The notes under the pieces are model-generated. The model saw only the letters and a list, made by a program, of their open reading frames with translations. It searched no databases and was not told the DNA's origin. From Oscillospiraceae bacterium (GTDB taxonomy: Bacteria > Bacillota > Clostridia > Oscillospirales > Acutalibacteraceae): a DNA stretch of 48,449 bases. Shown one piece after another: positions 31,887 through 39,780 of this stretch. The stretch is from NCBI GenBank assembly GCA_009779495.1, contig WRED01000014.1, forward strand, positions 1 through 48,449, written 5' to 3'. The first letter of the stretch is position 1; each line of letters begins with the position of its first letter. The position numbers and the translations under genes were made by a program.

Positions 31887-34436
31887 ATGTCAAACCAAAC
31901 CCCCGGCGGGCTTACCGCCGAACAAGTCATTGCCCTACAGTCACGGTACGGAAAAAACGAGCTTACCCCGCGAAAGAAAGACAACTTTCTGCTGAAAGTA
32001 CTGCATATCATGGCGGAACCGATGTTCCTGCTGCTCATGATCGCCGCGGTTATCTATTTCATTTTGGGTGAAATGCGTGACGGCGCGATTATGCTGATCT
32101 TCGTCGCGGGTATCATCAGCATCGACGTGATTCAGGAATGGAAAACCGACAAAACGCTCAACGCTTTGAAAGACCTGTCCGCACCCCATATCACGGTGCT
32201 GCGGGACGGCGCGGAGATCACCGTCGCCAGCGCCGACCTTGTGCCCGGCGACTGGATGATGATCAGCGAGGGCGCGAAAATCCCGGCGGACGGCGTCATC
32301 CTGCGATGCAGCGATCTGCGGGTAGACGAATCCTCTCTCACCGGCGAGGCGGAGGGCGTGTGGAAAACGCCGACCGAGCCGACTGAGCAGGCCGAAACCT
32401 CAGCCTCAGACGACTATTGGCGCAGGGATTATTGCTACGCGGGCACTTTGGTCACGCAGGGCACGGCCCTGGTCGAGGTAGAGTACATCGGCACGCAAAC
32501 GGAATACGGGAAAATCGGCAGGGACGTGGCCGAAGCCAAAGAGGAAAAGTCACCTCTGCAAACGCAGACGGGCAGTCTTGTGAAGCTGTGCGCGGGCATT
32601 GCCGCCGTGCTTTTCGCGCTGGTAGGCGTGGCGACCTGGTTTAATATCCCGGACCACGTCTTTGGCGCGCGGCTCATCGAGAGCATACTTTCCGGCACCA
32701 CTTTAGCCATGGCCATGATTCCCGAAGAATTTCCCGTGATCCTCACGGTGTTCCTTTCCATGGGCGCGTGGCGGCTGGCGAAGAAGAACTCGCTGGTACG
32801 CCGTCTGCCCGCCGTAGAGACTTTGGGCGCCGTGACCGTGCTGTGCGTTGACAAAACCGGCACCATCACGCAAAACCGCATGTCCGTACAGGAATGCCGG
32901 CCCGTCGTCGGCGGCGAACGCGTGCTGTACGAGGTCATGGGCCTTGCCTGCGAGCCGGAAACCTATGATCCCATGGAAACAGCTATGCTGACCCACTGCG
33001 AGGCGATGGGAATCCCCAAAGCGCACCTGTTCGGGGGCGAGCTGCTCAACGAATACGCTTTTACCAATGAACTGAAAATGATGGGGCATGTCTGGCGGCA
33101 CGACGGTGAGCTTCTGATCGCCGCCAAGGGTTCGCCCGAAAATATTCTGGAGCTTTGCGGCTTAAACGAGGCACTGCTCCAAGACTGTGAAGCACAGACG
33201 CTTGGCATGAGTGAACAGGGACTGCGCGTCATCGCGGTGGCGCTGTGCCGTTTGAACGCTGAAGATGAAATCCCCGCCAATTTAACCGACTGCAAGCTGA
33301 CGCTGTGCGGATTCGTCGGTCTGGCGGACCCTCCCCGGGAGGGCGTGCGGGAGGATATCGCCCTGTGCGCCAAGGCGGGCATCCGGGTCGTGATGATCAC
33401 CGGCGACAACGGCGTGACCGCCGCAGCTATCGCGCGGCAGATCGGCATGTACGGCACGGGGCGCATTCTCACGGGCGATATGCTTGAGGAGATGGGCGAC
33501 GAAGAGCTGCGGGAGCAGGTAAAAACCGCGAGCATTTTTTCCCGCGTCATCCCTGCGCACAAGATGCGCATCGTAAAAGCGCTGAAAGAAAACGGCGAAG
33601 TCGTAGCCATGACCGGCGACGGCGTGAATGACGCCCCCGCTTTGAAAAACGCCGACATCGGCATCGCCATGGGAAAGCGGGGCAGCGAGGTTTCGCGCGA
33701 GGCCGCCGACATGATCCTCATGGACGACGATTTCACCACCATCGTGGATACCGTGCGGGACGGGCGGCGCATCTATGACAATATCCGCAAGGCGGTGGGG
33801 TACGTGTTCACCATCCACATTCCGATCGCCCTGGCCTCGCTGCTGGCCCCCATGCTGGGGATCGACCCTGTGGGACTGATGCTGCTGCCTTTACATGTGG
33901 TGCTGCTGGAGCTGATCATCGACCCGACCTGCTCCGTGGTGCTTGAGCGCCAGCCCGCCGAACGCGATGTCATGGAGCGCAGGCCCAGGAATCCAAAGGC
34001 AAGGCTCATCGGCACGGGCGGACTGCTGAAAAGCGTATTGCAGGGGCTGATGGTGTTCGCCGCGTCCTTTGGGGCGTATTACCTCACGCTGGCCCCCGAT
34101 TTCTCGAACGCGCCTGCCGCGCGGGCCATGGGCCTGGCCGTTATCATGCTGGCAAACCTTTTTCTCGTGCATACCAACAGCTCCGATACGGACTCCATTC
34201 TGGTTTCCCTGCGGTATCTTTCCAAAGACCGGGTCATGTGGGCGGTGAGTCTGTTCACCCTGGCGGGCCTGGCGGCGGTGCTTTATACCCCATTGAGCAA
34301 AGCGCTGGCGCTCGCGCCGCTGTCGGCAGCGCAGCTTGGGACCACGGTTCTGCTGGCGGGAGCGTCCGTGCTGTGGATTGAGGCAGTGAAATGGGTGAAA
34401 AGGCGGCGCAAGGCGATGAAAAACCAGACGCGATGA
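31887..34436 (+). CDS. P2-type cation-transporting ATPase under NiCo riboswitch control
   Basis: 849 residues. P-type ATPase with actuator motif LTGEAEG near 150, phosphorylated Asp322 in DKTGTITQN, KGSPENIL in the nucleotide domain, TGDGVNDAPALKNADIGIAMG in the hinge and about ten membrane helices. The M4 motif is PEEFP (from residue 279) rather than the Ca-pump PEGLP, and there is no CPx motif or N-terminal metal domain, so it is not a P1B heavy-metal pump. The riboswitch implies export of Co, Ni or Fe2+. AGGAGGAT is about 12 bases upstream of the ATG. Confidence 0.92.
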   Translation: MSNQTPGGLTAEQVIALQSRYGKNELTPRKKDNFLLKVLHIMAEPMFLLLMIAAVIYFILGEMRDGAIMLIFVAGIISIDVIQEWKTDKTLNALKDLSAPHITVLRDGAEITVASADLVPGDWMMISEGAKIPADGVILRCSDLRVDESSLTGEAEGVWKTPTEPTEQAETSASDDYWRRDYCYAGTLVTQGTALVEVEYIGTQTEYGKIGRDVAEAKEEKSPLQTQTGSLVKLCAGIAAVLFALVGVATWFNIPDHVFGARLIESILSGTTLAMAMIPEEFPVILTVFLSMGAWRLAKKNSLVRRLPAVETLGAVTVLCVDKTGTITQNRMSVQECRPVVGGERVLYEVMGLACEPETYDPMETAMLTHCEAMGIPKAHLFGGELLNEYAFTNELKMMGHVWRHDGELLIAAKGSPENILELCGLNEALLQDCEAQTLGMSEQGLRVIAVALCRLNAEDEIPANLTDCKLTLCGFVGLADPPREGVREDIALCAKAGIRVVMITGDNGVTAAAIARQIGMYGTGRILTGDMLEEMGDEELREQVKTASIFSRVIPAHKMRIVKALKENGEVVAMTGDGVNDAPALKNADIGIAMGKRGSEVSREAADMILMDDDFTTIVDTVRDGRRIYDNIRKAVGYVFTIHIPIALASLLAPMLGIDPVGLMLLPLHVVLLELIIDPTCSVVLERQPAERDVMERRPRNPKARLIGTGGLLKSVLQGLMVFAASFGAYYLTLAPDFSNAPAARAMGLAVIMLANLFLVHTNSSDTDSILVSLRYLSKDRVMWAVSLFTLAGLAAVLYTPLSKALALAPLSAAQLGTTVLLAGASVLWIEAVKWVKRRRKAMKNQTR

Positions 34437-34476
34437 AATTAACAGAGATTTGAAAACATTCTATAAGGAGCCGCCT

Positions 34477-35829
34477 ATGCTAAAATTCCATCATATCACC
34501 GACACCCATTACTACAACTGCGAAAAGCTCGGCTTTTCCGACGACAAGGATCAGGTCACGCGCAACGAAAGCGGCGCGGTCCTTGACGCGATATTTGACA
34601 AGCTTGCCGCCTGCGGGGACACTGACCTCGTGCTGATCTCCGGCGACCTTTGCAACACCGGCGACCGCGCAAACAGCGAGGGCTTCATCCCAAAGCTGCG
34701 TGATCTCCAGCGGCGCGGCAAGCGCGTGTTCCTCATCACCGCGTCGCACGACTACTACAAAGCCGACCACGCCGATGACGGGGAGGACGGCCCGCGCGCG
34801 GACATGGTCTACCGCGACGAATTGTATGATCTCTACTACGAATTCGGCTTTAACAGGGCTATCGCGCGCTTTGAGCCGGACCCCCTTTCATATGTGGCGC
34901 AGCTCGCGCCGGGTTATCGCCTGCTCTGCCTGAACAACGACGACCGCGGCGACAGGACGGCCGCGCTGTGCGGTTGGGCCGTCGAGCAAATCGAAAAGGC
35001 GAAGTCGGAGGGGCAGTTCATCTTCGGAATGCACCACTATCCGATTTTGCCGCCGTCTCCCATTTACCCGCTCGTCGCGCCGCGCGACATGATCGACCCT
35101 GCAAACGGCGTCCGTGACAGGTTGGCCGACGCAGGACTGCGCTTCATATTCACCGGGCATACCCACATGCAGAACATCACTTATATAGACACGGAGGCGG
35201 GGAACCGCCTGTATGAGATAAACACCGGCGCCGCCACAGGCTATGACGCGCCGATACGGTATGTGACCATCGGCGATGAAAGCGTGACAATCAAAACGGA
35301 AACAATTGACTCATTCGACTGGGATTTACAGGGCAAAAGCGTGAGCCAATATCTGTCTGACAGCTTTGACCGCCTGCTGAACAGCATATTCGAGGCCGCG
35401 AACACCGATGTCGAACAGATGCTTGATATTGTCAACTCGGCATTCCGAGTCAACAAGGCAAAGCTGATGAAGCATAAGCTGATGCTGACCCTGGGCGGCA
35501 AATTCCTCTACCGGCTTACCCTGGGCGGCGCGGGCCGGTTGCTTTTGTGCCCGGGCAAGATACATAAGTCCGTGAAAAAGGTGCGCGTAAAGGATCTCCT
35601 CATGGAGATCATCCGCAACATATATCAGGGCGACGAGCCGTATTCTGAGGAGACGCCCATGGGTGCGGCGGTTTACGCGCTTGTAGGACGGATTGAGCGG
35701 CTGGCGAAACCGGCGCTGAAGAACGTCAGGCTGCCGTTTGAGAGCGTGCAGGGGTTTGTGATGTCGCTGATTTATGACGGCGGGCTGCCGGATAATGAGG
35801 CGGTGCTGCCGTTGCACACACATTTGTAA
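34477..35829 (+). CDS. Calcineurin-like metallophosphoesterase
   Basis: 450 residues. Metal-site motifs in order: FHHITDTHYY (Asp and His), LISGDLCNTGDR, ITASHDYY in the place of GNHE, FGMHHYP and FTGHTHMQN. A long C-terminal region (about 280-450) of helices follows. These enzymes cleave phosphomono- or diesters with two metal ions in the cytoplasm (no signal peptide). The ATG at 34477 follows AAGGAG by six bases; 40 bases separate it from the ATPase, so it may be part of the metal-controlled transcript. Confidence 0.85.
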   Translation: MLKFHHITDTHYYNCEKLGFSDDKDQVTRNESGAVLDAIFDKLAACGDTDLVLISGDLCNTGDRANSEGFIPKLRDLQRRGKRVFLITASHDYYKADHADDGEDGPRADMVYRDELYDLYYEFGFNRAIARFEPDPLSYVAQLAPGYRLLCLNNDDRGDRTAALCGWAVEQIEKAKSEGQFIFGMHHYPILPPSPIYPLVAPRDMIDPANGVRDRLADAGLRFIFTGHTHMQNITYIDTEAGNRLYEINTGAATGYDAPIRYVTIGDESVTIKTETIDSFDWDLQGKSVSQYLSDSFDRLLNSIFEAANTDVEQMLDIVNSAFRVNKAKLMKHKLMLTLGGKFLYRLTLGGAGRLLLCPGKIHKSVKKVRVKDLLMEIIRNIYQGDEPYSEETPMGAAVYALVGRIERLAKPALKNVRLPFESVQGFVMSLIYDGGLPDNEAVLPLHTHL

Positions 35830-35847
35830 ATTTTATGCACTAATATT

Positions 35848-36010
35848 TAGGGCGTGTTTGAAAAATCCCCGTGTGCGGATTTTTGAGTGATTTTTTCGCC
35901 GCACAAGATAAAATTTTGAAGGAATACTCCCGTATTTTAAGAAATTTTAACGCAGTGCGGCGGAAAAAGCGCCAAAAAGACGTGCGCGTGGTTTTTTCAA
36001 ACACGCCCTA
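35848..36010. repeat. 163-bp MITE-like element with TAGGGCGTGTTTGAAAAA ends
   Basis: Terminal inverted repeats: TAGGGCGTGTTTGAAAAA (35848-35865) and its complement ending at 36010. An inner pair, TTTTTTCGCCGCAC and GTGCGGCGGAAAAA, makes the whole element one long hairpin. There is no ORF. The outer flanks also mirror (GCACTA left, TAGTGC right). It fills the gap between the phosphoesterase and ribbon-helix-helix genes. Confidence 0.85.
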
Positions 36011-36036
36011 GTGCATTTCAATCATTACACCACATA

Positions 36037-36075
36037 CTTCACTTAAAATAAACATGTAATGCATTTTAGGTGAAG
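36037..36075. promoter_or_regulatory. Inverted repeat (candidate operator) before the ribbon-helix-helix gene
   Basis: CTTCACTTAAAAT (36037-36049) and ATTTTAGGTGAAG (36063-36075) are complementary with one mismatch over a 13-base spacer, ending at the ribosome site. It could be an autoregulatory operator or an RNA hairpin masking the ribosome site. Confidence 0.5.
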
Positions 36076-36088
36076 GTGGGTAAACACA

Positions 36089-36265
36089 TTGAAACAAAAG
36101 CATATCGGCATTCGCATTGATGAAGAAATACTCAGCAAATTCCATTACGTCGCCAAGTATGACGACCGTTCGGCAAGCGGCCAAATTATGTTTCTGATCA
36201 ACAAAAATATTCGTGACTTTGAAGAAAAGCATGGAAAAATAGATTTAGCGGATCGCGAAGATTGA
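36089..36265 (+). CDS. Small ribbon-helix-helix (Arc-like) DNA-binding protein
   Basis: 58 residues starting at TTG (36089) with AAGGTGGG eight bases upstream. The sequence fits one RHH unit: beta strand KHIGIRID, helix A EEILSKFHYVAKYDDR, a short turn SASG and helix B QIMFLINKNIRDFEEKHG, ending in an acidic tail. RHH dimers insert the strand into the DNA major groove; Arc/MetJ/antitoxin-type repressors are examples. No toxin partner is adjacent. An inverted repeat directly upstream and a terminator directly downstream support a stand-alone, self-regulated gene. Confidence 0.78.
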   Translation: MKQKHIGIRIDEEILSKFHYVAKYDDRSASGQIMFLINKNIRDFEEKHGKIDLADRED

Positions 36266-36284
36266 TTCAATTTTTTCGCGCAAG

Positions 36285-36320
36285 AAAAATCCACCGGCTG
36301 CATCGCGTCGGTGGATTTTT
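36285..36320 (+). terminator. Terminator after the ribbon-helix-helix gene
   Basis: AAAAATCCACCG (36285-36296) pairs perfectly with CGGTGGATTTTT (36309-36320), then GTTTTAT. It also suits the converging glycosidase gene that ends at 36342. Confidence 0.85.
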
Positions 36321-36341
36321 GTTTTATAATCGAATCAGTTT

Positions 36342-38078
36342 TCAAGCGGTCCGACTATAGCTTTTACTTTCACCCGGCTCCAAGCAAATTTTCCCACCAT
36401 AGCGTGGCAGGTCAATCAAAAGTGAACGTCCACTGGTATTCGTAATTTCCAGTGCACCGTTTTCAAAAACCCGGTACGAGATTCCATAGTTGTCCAGTGT
36501 CACAGTGCCCTCGCGTATCAGCGGATTAACCACAAGATCGCAGTCAAATCCCCGCCGCACCCCAAGATAATGGCAAACGAGCACATATAAAAACACATTC
36601 GGATATTCATAATACAGCGACGCGCCGTGCCAGTTGCGCGTTCCGTCTTTTCCCGTATTGTAGTAGACATAGTTCATGTCATAGCGTTCGCCCATGAAAT
36701 AGCCGTCCTCCTGCGCCTGTGCGGCCACCCGCAGAAGCTGGCGCAGCAGGGAGCCGCCGTCATTTTGGAAAGTCAGGTATTCCGCGTCCCAGCACCAATA
36801 ACGCCCCGCCGCGCAAAGGTCGTAGGGTCCGCCCGTGCCGATTTCCGACTCGGTGTAGTCCTCGATTTTCGCCGCGACGAAGCTTGGGAACTTACCGAAC
36901 ACATTCTCGTGCCCGGCAATGGTTTCCGCGCAGAGCTTCGCCCGCGATTCATCCGCCAGCCCGAACAGCACGGGCAGCTGGTTTGCCAGCAGGTGAATGT
37001 GATCGTGCCTTTCCCCCCGCGCGTCAATCCAGTCGATGTAGCGTCCCTGTCCCGTGTCCCAAAATTGGCCGAGAGCTTCGCCGAGCTTTTGCGCCAAATT
37101 GGAATAATATCGCACTTGCTCCTGTCTGCCGAGCAGTCCCTCCAGCCTGGCCATCAATCTGAAGCTGTTGACCGCGAAGCACTGGGCCTGCGCCACCGGC
37201 CCGTCCTTGATCACCTGATCCTCGTAGTATACATGGGAGTCCAGCAGCCCGTCCGGGCGGACAAAGCTTTCGATATAAGCGCAGTTACGCTCCAGGGCGT
37301 CAATGTTTGTTCGCAGAAAATCAACGTCTTTCGTCAGGCAGTAATAGTTGTACATGCCTTCTGTGAATTCGATGTTGGCCGTAACGCGGAACATCTGAGC
37401 CTCGCATTTGTGATCGCGGCTCTTGCGCCAAACGTCGTATTCCCGCCTGCGGCTGGGCTGGACGGAACAGACATTTTTTGATTGCGCCGTCTTGTCCTCC
37501 CGCATGATCTTCATTTGCAGCTCCAGCATCCTGCGTATGAGTCCGGCTTCCGCCGCGCCGCCCACGGCAAAACGCCCTTTCATCTGGAACTCATGGTCTA
37601 CCGCCGGGTAAGTGCCCGCATAGGCCCTTTTGTTCAGGGTCGAAAGCACGTAGCCGCCGCGTACGTCCTGCTTTTTGCGCATAAAGGTTCGCTCGGCGAT
37701 TTGCGGCAGCAGGTTGTCCCAGTAAAATTGCGCGTAAGTATGTTCAAATACATCGCCGTTTGCCATTTCAAGCCGTATACCGCGCCCGAAAAAATCGCAG
37801 GCCGGACGCACCGGATATTCCCGCTTTGTATAGCCGCCGATGAACGTGACCCGCACAGCGCCGCCTGACATCTTCACACGGTACGCGCCGCCCTGTATCT
37901 GTAAGGCCGCGCCGTTTTCAGCGTCGGCGGGCAGAATCCAAAGCAGGGTATCGCCGCTGAAATTTTTCGGCTGATAATGGGGCGGAATAATCACGTTGCC
38001 CTTGCTCTCGAAGCCGTACAGGAGATATTGACCGGCTTCATTTTTCGGAATCAGAATCATGTTTTGTTCAAAGGTCAT
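36342..38078 (-). CDS. Six-hairpin (alpha/alpha)6 glycosidase-like protein
   Basis: 578 residues. An N-terminal beta domain (about 1-130) precedes an (alpha/alpha)6-like region with FTEGMYNYYCLTKDVDFLR, SFVRPDGLLDSHVYYEDQ, AVNSFRLMARLEGLLGR, FWDTGQGRYIDW, YWCWDAEYLTFQ and NWHGASLYYEYPNVFLYVLVCH, as in GH78/GH63/GH95-type enzymes; a short C-terminal beta domain closes it. There is no signal peptide, so it acts on imported oligosaccharides. It is the last gene of the four-gene sugar operon. The exact family is uncertain. Confidence 0.68.
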   Translation of the reverse strand: MTFEQNMILIPKNEAGQYLLYGFESKGNVIIPPHYQPKNFSGDTLLWILPADAENGAALQIQGGAYRVKMSGGAVRVTFIGGYTKREYPVRPACDFFGRGIRLEMANGDVFEHTYAQFYWDNLLPQIAERTFMRKKQDVRGGYVLSTLNKRAYAGTYPAVDHEFQMKGRFAVGGAAEAGLIRRMLELQMKIMREDKTAQSKNVCSVQPSRRREYDVWRKSRDHKCEAQMFRVTANIEFTEGMYNYYCLTKDVDFLRTNIDALERNCAYIESFVRPDGLLDSHVYYEDQVIKDGPVAQAQCFAVNSFRLMARLEGLLGRQEQVRYYSNLAQKLGEALGQFWDTGQGRYIDWIDARGERHDHIHLLANQLPVLFGLADESRAKLCAETIAGHENVFGKFPSFVAAKIEDYTESEIGTGGPYDLCAAGRYWCWDAEYLTFQNDGGSLLRQLLRVAAQAQEDGYFMGERYDMNYVYYNTGKDGTRNWHGASLYYEYPNVFLYVLVCHYLGVRRGFDCDLVVNPLIREGTVTLDNYGISYRVFENGALEITNTSGRSLLIDLPRYGGKICLEPGESKSYSRTA

Positions 38079-38102
38079 GGTAAAGCCCTCTCTTTTTCTT
38101 TC

Positions 38103-38294
38103 GCTATTTTAAACCTTTGTAATGTTACAAGATTTCACTATATTAGGTATTTGCACCCCTCCGGCGCTACGCGCCACCTCCCCTTGCAGGGGAGGCTTAG
38201 ATGGCGGCTTATACCATGCCTCCCCTATAAGGGGAGGTGGCACGCAGTGCCGGAGGGGTTAAAAATTCAAAGTCAATACAAAAGCCTAAACGAA
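38103..38294 (+). repeat. Palindromic MITE-like repeat, copy 4
   Basis: Core at 38155-38259 (ACCCCTCC ... GGAGGGGT), same orientation as copy 2. Left arm TTTTAAACCTTTGT ... TATATTAGGTA and right arm TTAAAAATTCAAAGTCAATACAA match copy 2 closely. The right tip overlaps the stop codon of the transporter gene at 38286. TTTTCTTTCGCTATT is present on both sides (38094-38108 and 38299-38313). Confidence 0.9.
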
Positions 38295-39761
38295 CTCGTT
38301 TTCTTTCGCTATTCGGCGGCGTTCGGTCAAATCCGCCTGCACCTTGTCCAGCAGCGGGCCTTCTATTTTGTAGAAGAAATACGGAATGACCGACAGTAGC
38401 ATACCGATGGCCGGGAATATCGTATAAAAACGGAACAGCGCATCTTTTGTCGCCTGTGAAAACACTACGTTTTCGCCCGAGACAAAGCCCGCACGTGACA
38501 TCAGCGCACCCGCGATCAGAGGACCCAGGCCGTTGATTCCCTTGTTGAGCATACCGGAAATCATGAAAGTGGTGGCTTCGGCGCGGTCGCCGGTCTGCCA
38601 TTCCGTGTAGTCAAAGGTGTTGATGTTGCAGATGTTGTTCGCCACGTCGCTCACCCCGCTCGGTATAGAGGAAATCAGGCTGAACAGCACAATGAACGTG
38701 ATTCCCGCCGCCGTCGAGTAACCCACCGCGCCGCACACGAAGAACATGGCGAACATGCAGGCCGCGTTGAGTATCTTATTAAAAATCACGACCTTGCGCG
38801 GGGCGAAGCGCTTGAGGAAAATGGGCGACAGCAGCATGACGAGGAAGGTCGGCGTGCCGGTCAGGGTCCACACCAGGGTCTGCACCGAAAAGTTGCCCAC
38901 GGCGTCCTTGAAGAAGAAAGGCGCCGAGGCCCAACCCACAGCGGAAATGAAATTCGTCAGATTGGCGGTCCACAGCAAAAGCAGCTGCCGGTTGCGCAGG
39001 AAGGTGAGGAAGTTTTGGTACAGGCGCTTATCCTGCTTCGGCGTAAACACCCGCTCTTTCAGGTTCTTGCTGAACAGGGCCGTGATCCCGCCCAGGCTGC
39101 ACAGCGCCACGGCAAACACCGCGTAAAAGCTGCTTTCACGCAAGAGGGGCGCCCGTGTTTCGCTGCCGCGCACCAGAAAATCAAAGGCGATGGGAATTAG
39201 TCCCGGCAGCGCGCCCACCAGCTTGTCGCCCAGGTTGCCGAAAGTCAGGTAATTGCTTCGCTCCTGCAAATCCGCGCTCATCACCGCCTGCATGGATTGG
39301 AACGAGATGCTTGTGAAGGTAGAAAAAATCTCCCAGAGAATATTGATGAGCATAAAGTAAATGATCTTCACCCACAGGCCGCCCGGCGGGTTAACGAACA
39401 TGATAATCGCGCTGACGGTCATCATCGGCACCATGGGAGCCAGCCAGCGCGTGAATTTGCCGCGCTTTTTTGATCCGTATTTTTCGGTGTCGATGATCGT
39501 CGCGATGGCCGGGTCGTTGAACAAATCCCAAAAGCGGATGATGGCAATCATCACCCCGGCAATGTTGATGGGGATGCCCGCCGAAGCGTAAAAGGGCATC
39601 TGGTAGCCCTCATACATCTTGCCGATTGTGCCGAAGCCAAAGCGCGACACGGCGTAGGAGACGTACTCCCGAAGCTTCATGCTGTCCGCATTTTGCTCGT
39701 TTGCCCTGATGTCCGCGATCAAATCTTTCAGCTTATGTTTTTTCTTCTCTTCCTCAGCCAT
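38286..39761 (-). CDS. GPH-family sugar:cation symporter
   Basis: 491 residues with about 12 membrane helices. The glycoside-pentoside-hexuronide signature region FWDLFNDPAIATIIDTEKYGSKKRGKFTRWL lies in the loop between helices 2 and 3. A charged N-terminal tail (MAEEEKKKHKLKDL) is long for the family. It imports glycosides with Na+ or H+. It is third in the operon, between the GH36-like and six-hairpin glycosidases, implying uptake and then intracellular cleavage. Confidence 0.9.
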   Translation of the reverse strand: MAEEEKKKHKLKDLIADIRANEQNADSMKLREYVSYAVSRFGFGTIGKMYEGYQMPFYASAGIPINIAGVMIAIIRFWDLFNDPAIATIIDTEKYGSKKRGKFTRWLAPMVPMMTVSAIIMFVNPPGGLWVKIIYFMLINILWEIFSTFTSISFQSMQAVMSADLQERSNYLTFGNLGDKLVGALPGLIPIAFDFLVRGSETRAPLLRESSFYAVFAVALCSLGGITALFSKNLKERVFTPKQDKRLYQNFLTFLRNRQLLLLWTANLTNFISAVGWASAPFFFKDAVGNFSVQTLVWTLTGTPTFLVMLLSPIFLKRFAPRKVVIFNKILNAACMFAMFFVCGAVGYSTAAGITFIVLFSLISSIPSGVSDVANNICNINTFDYTEWQTGDRAEATTFMISGMLNKGINGLGPLIAGALMSRAGFVSGENVVFSQATKDALFRFYTIFPAIGMLLSVIPYFFYKIEGPLLDKVQADLTERRRIAKENEFV

Positions 39762-39780
39762 TGCAGTTGCCCCCTCATTT

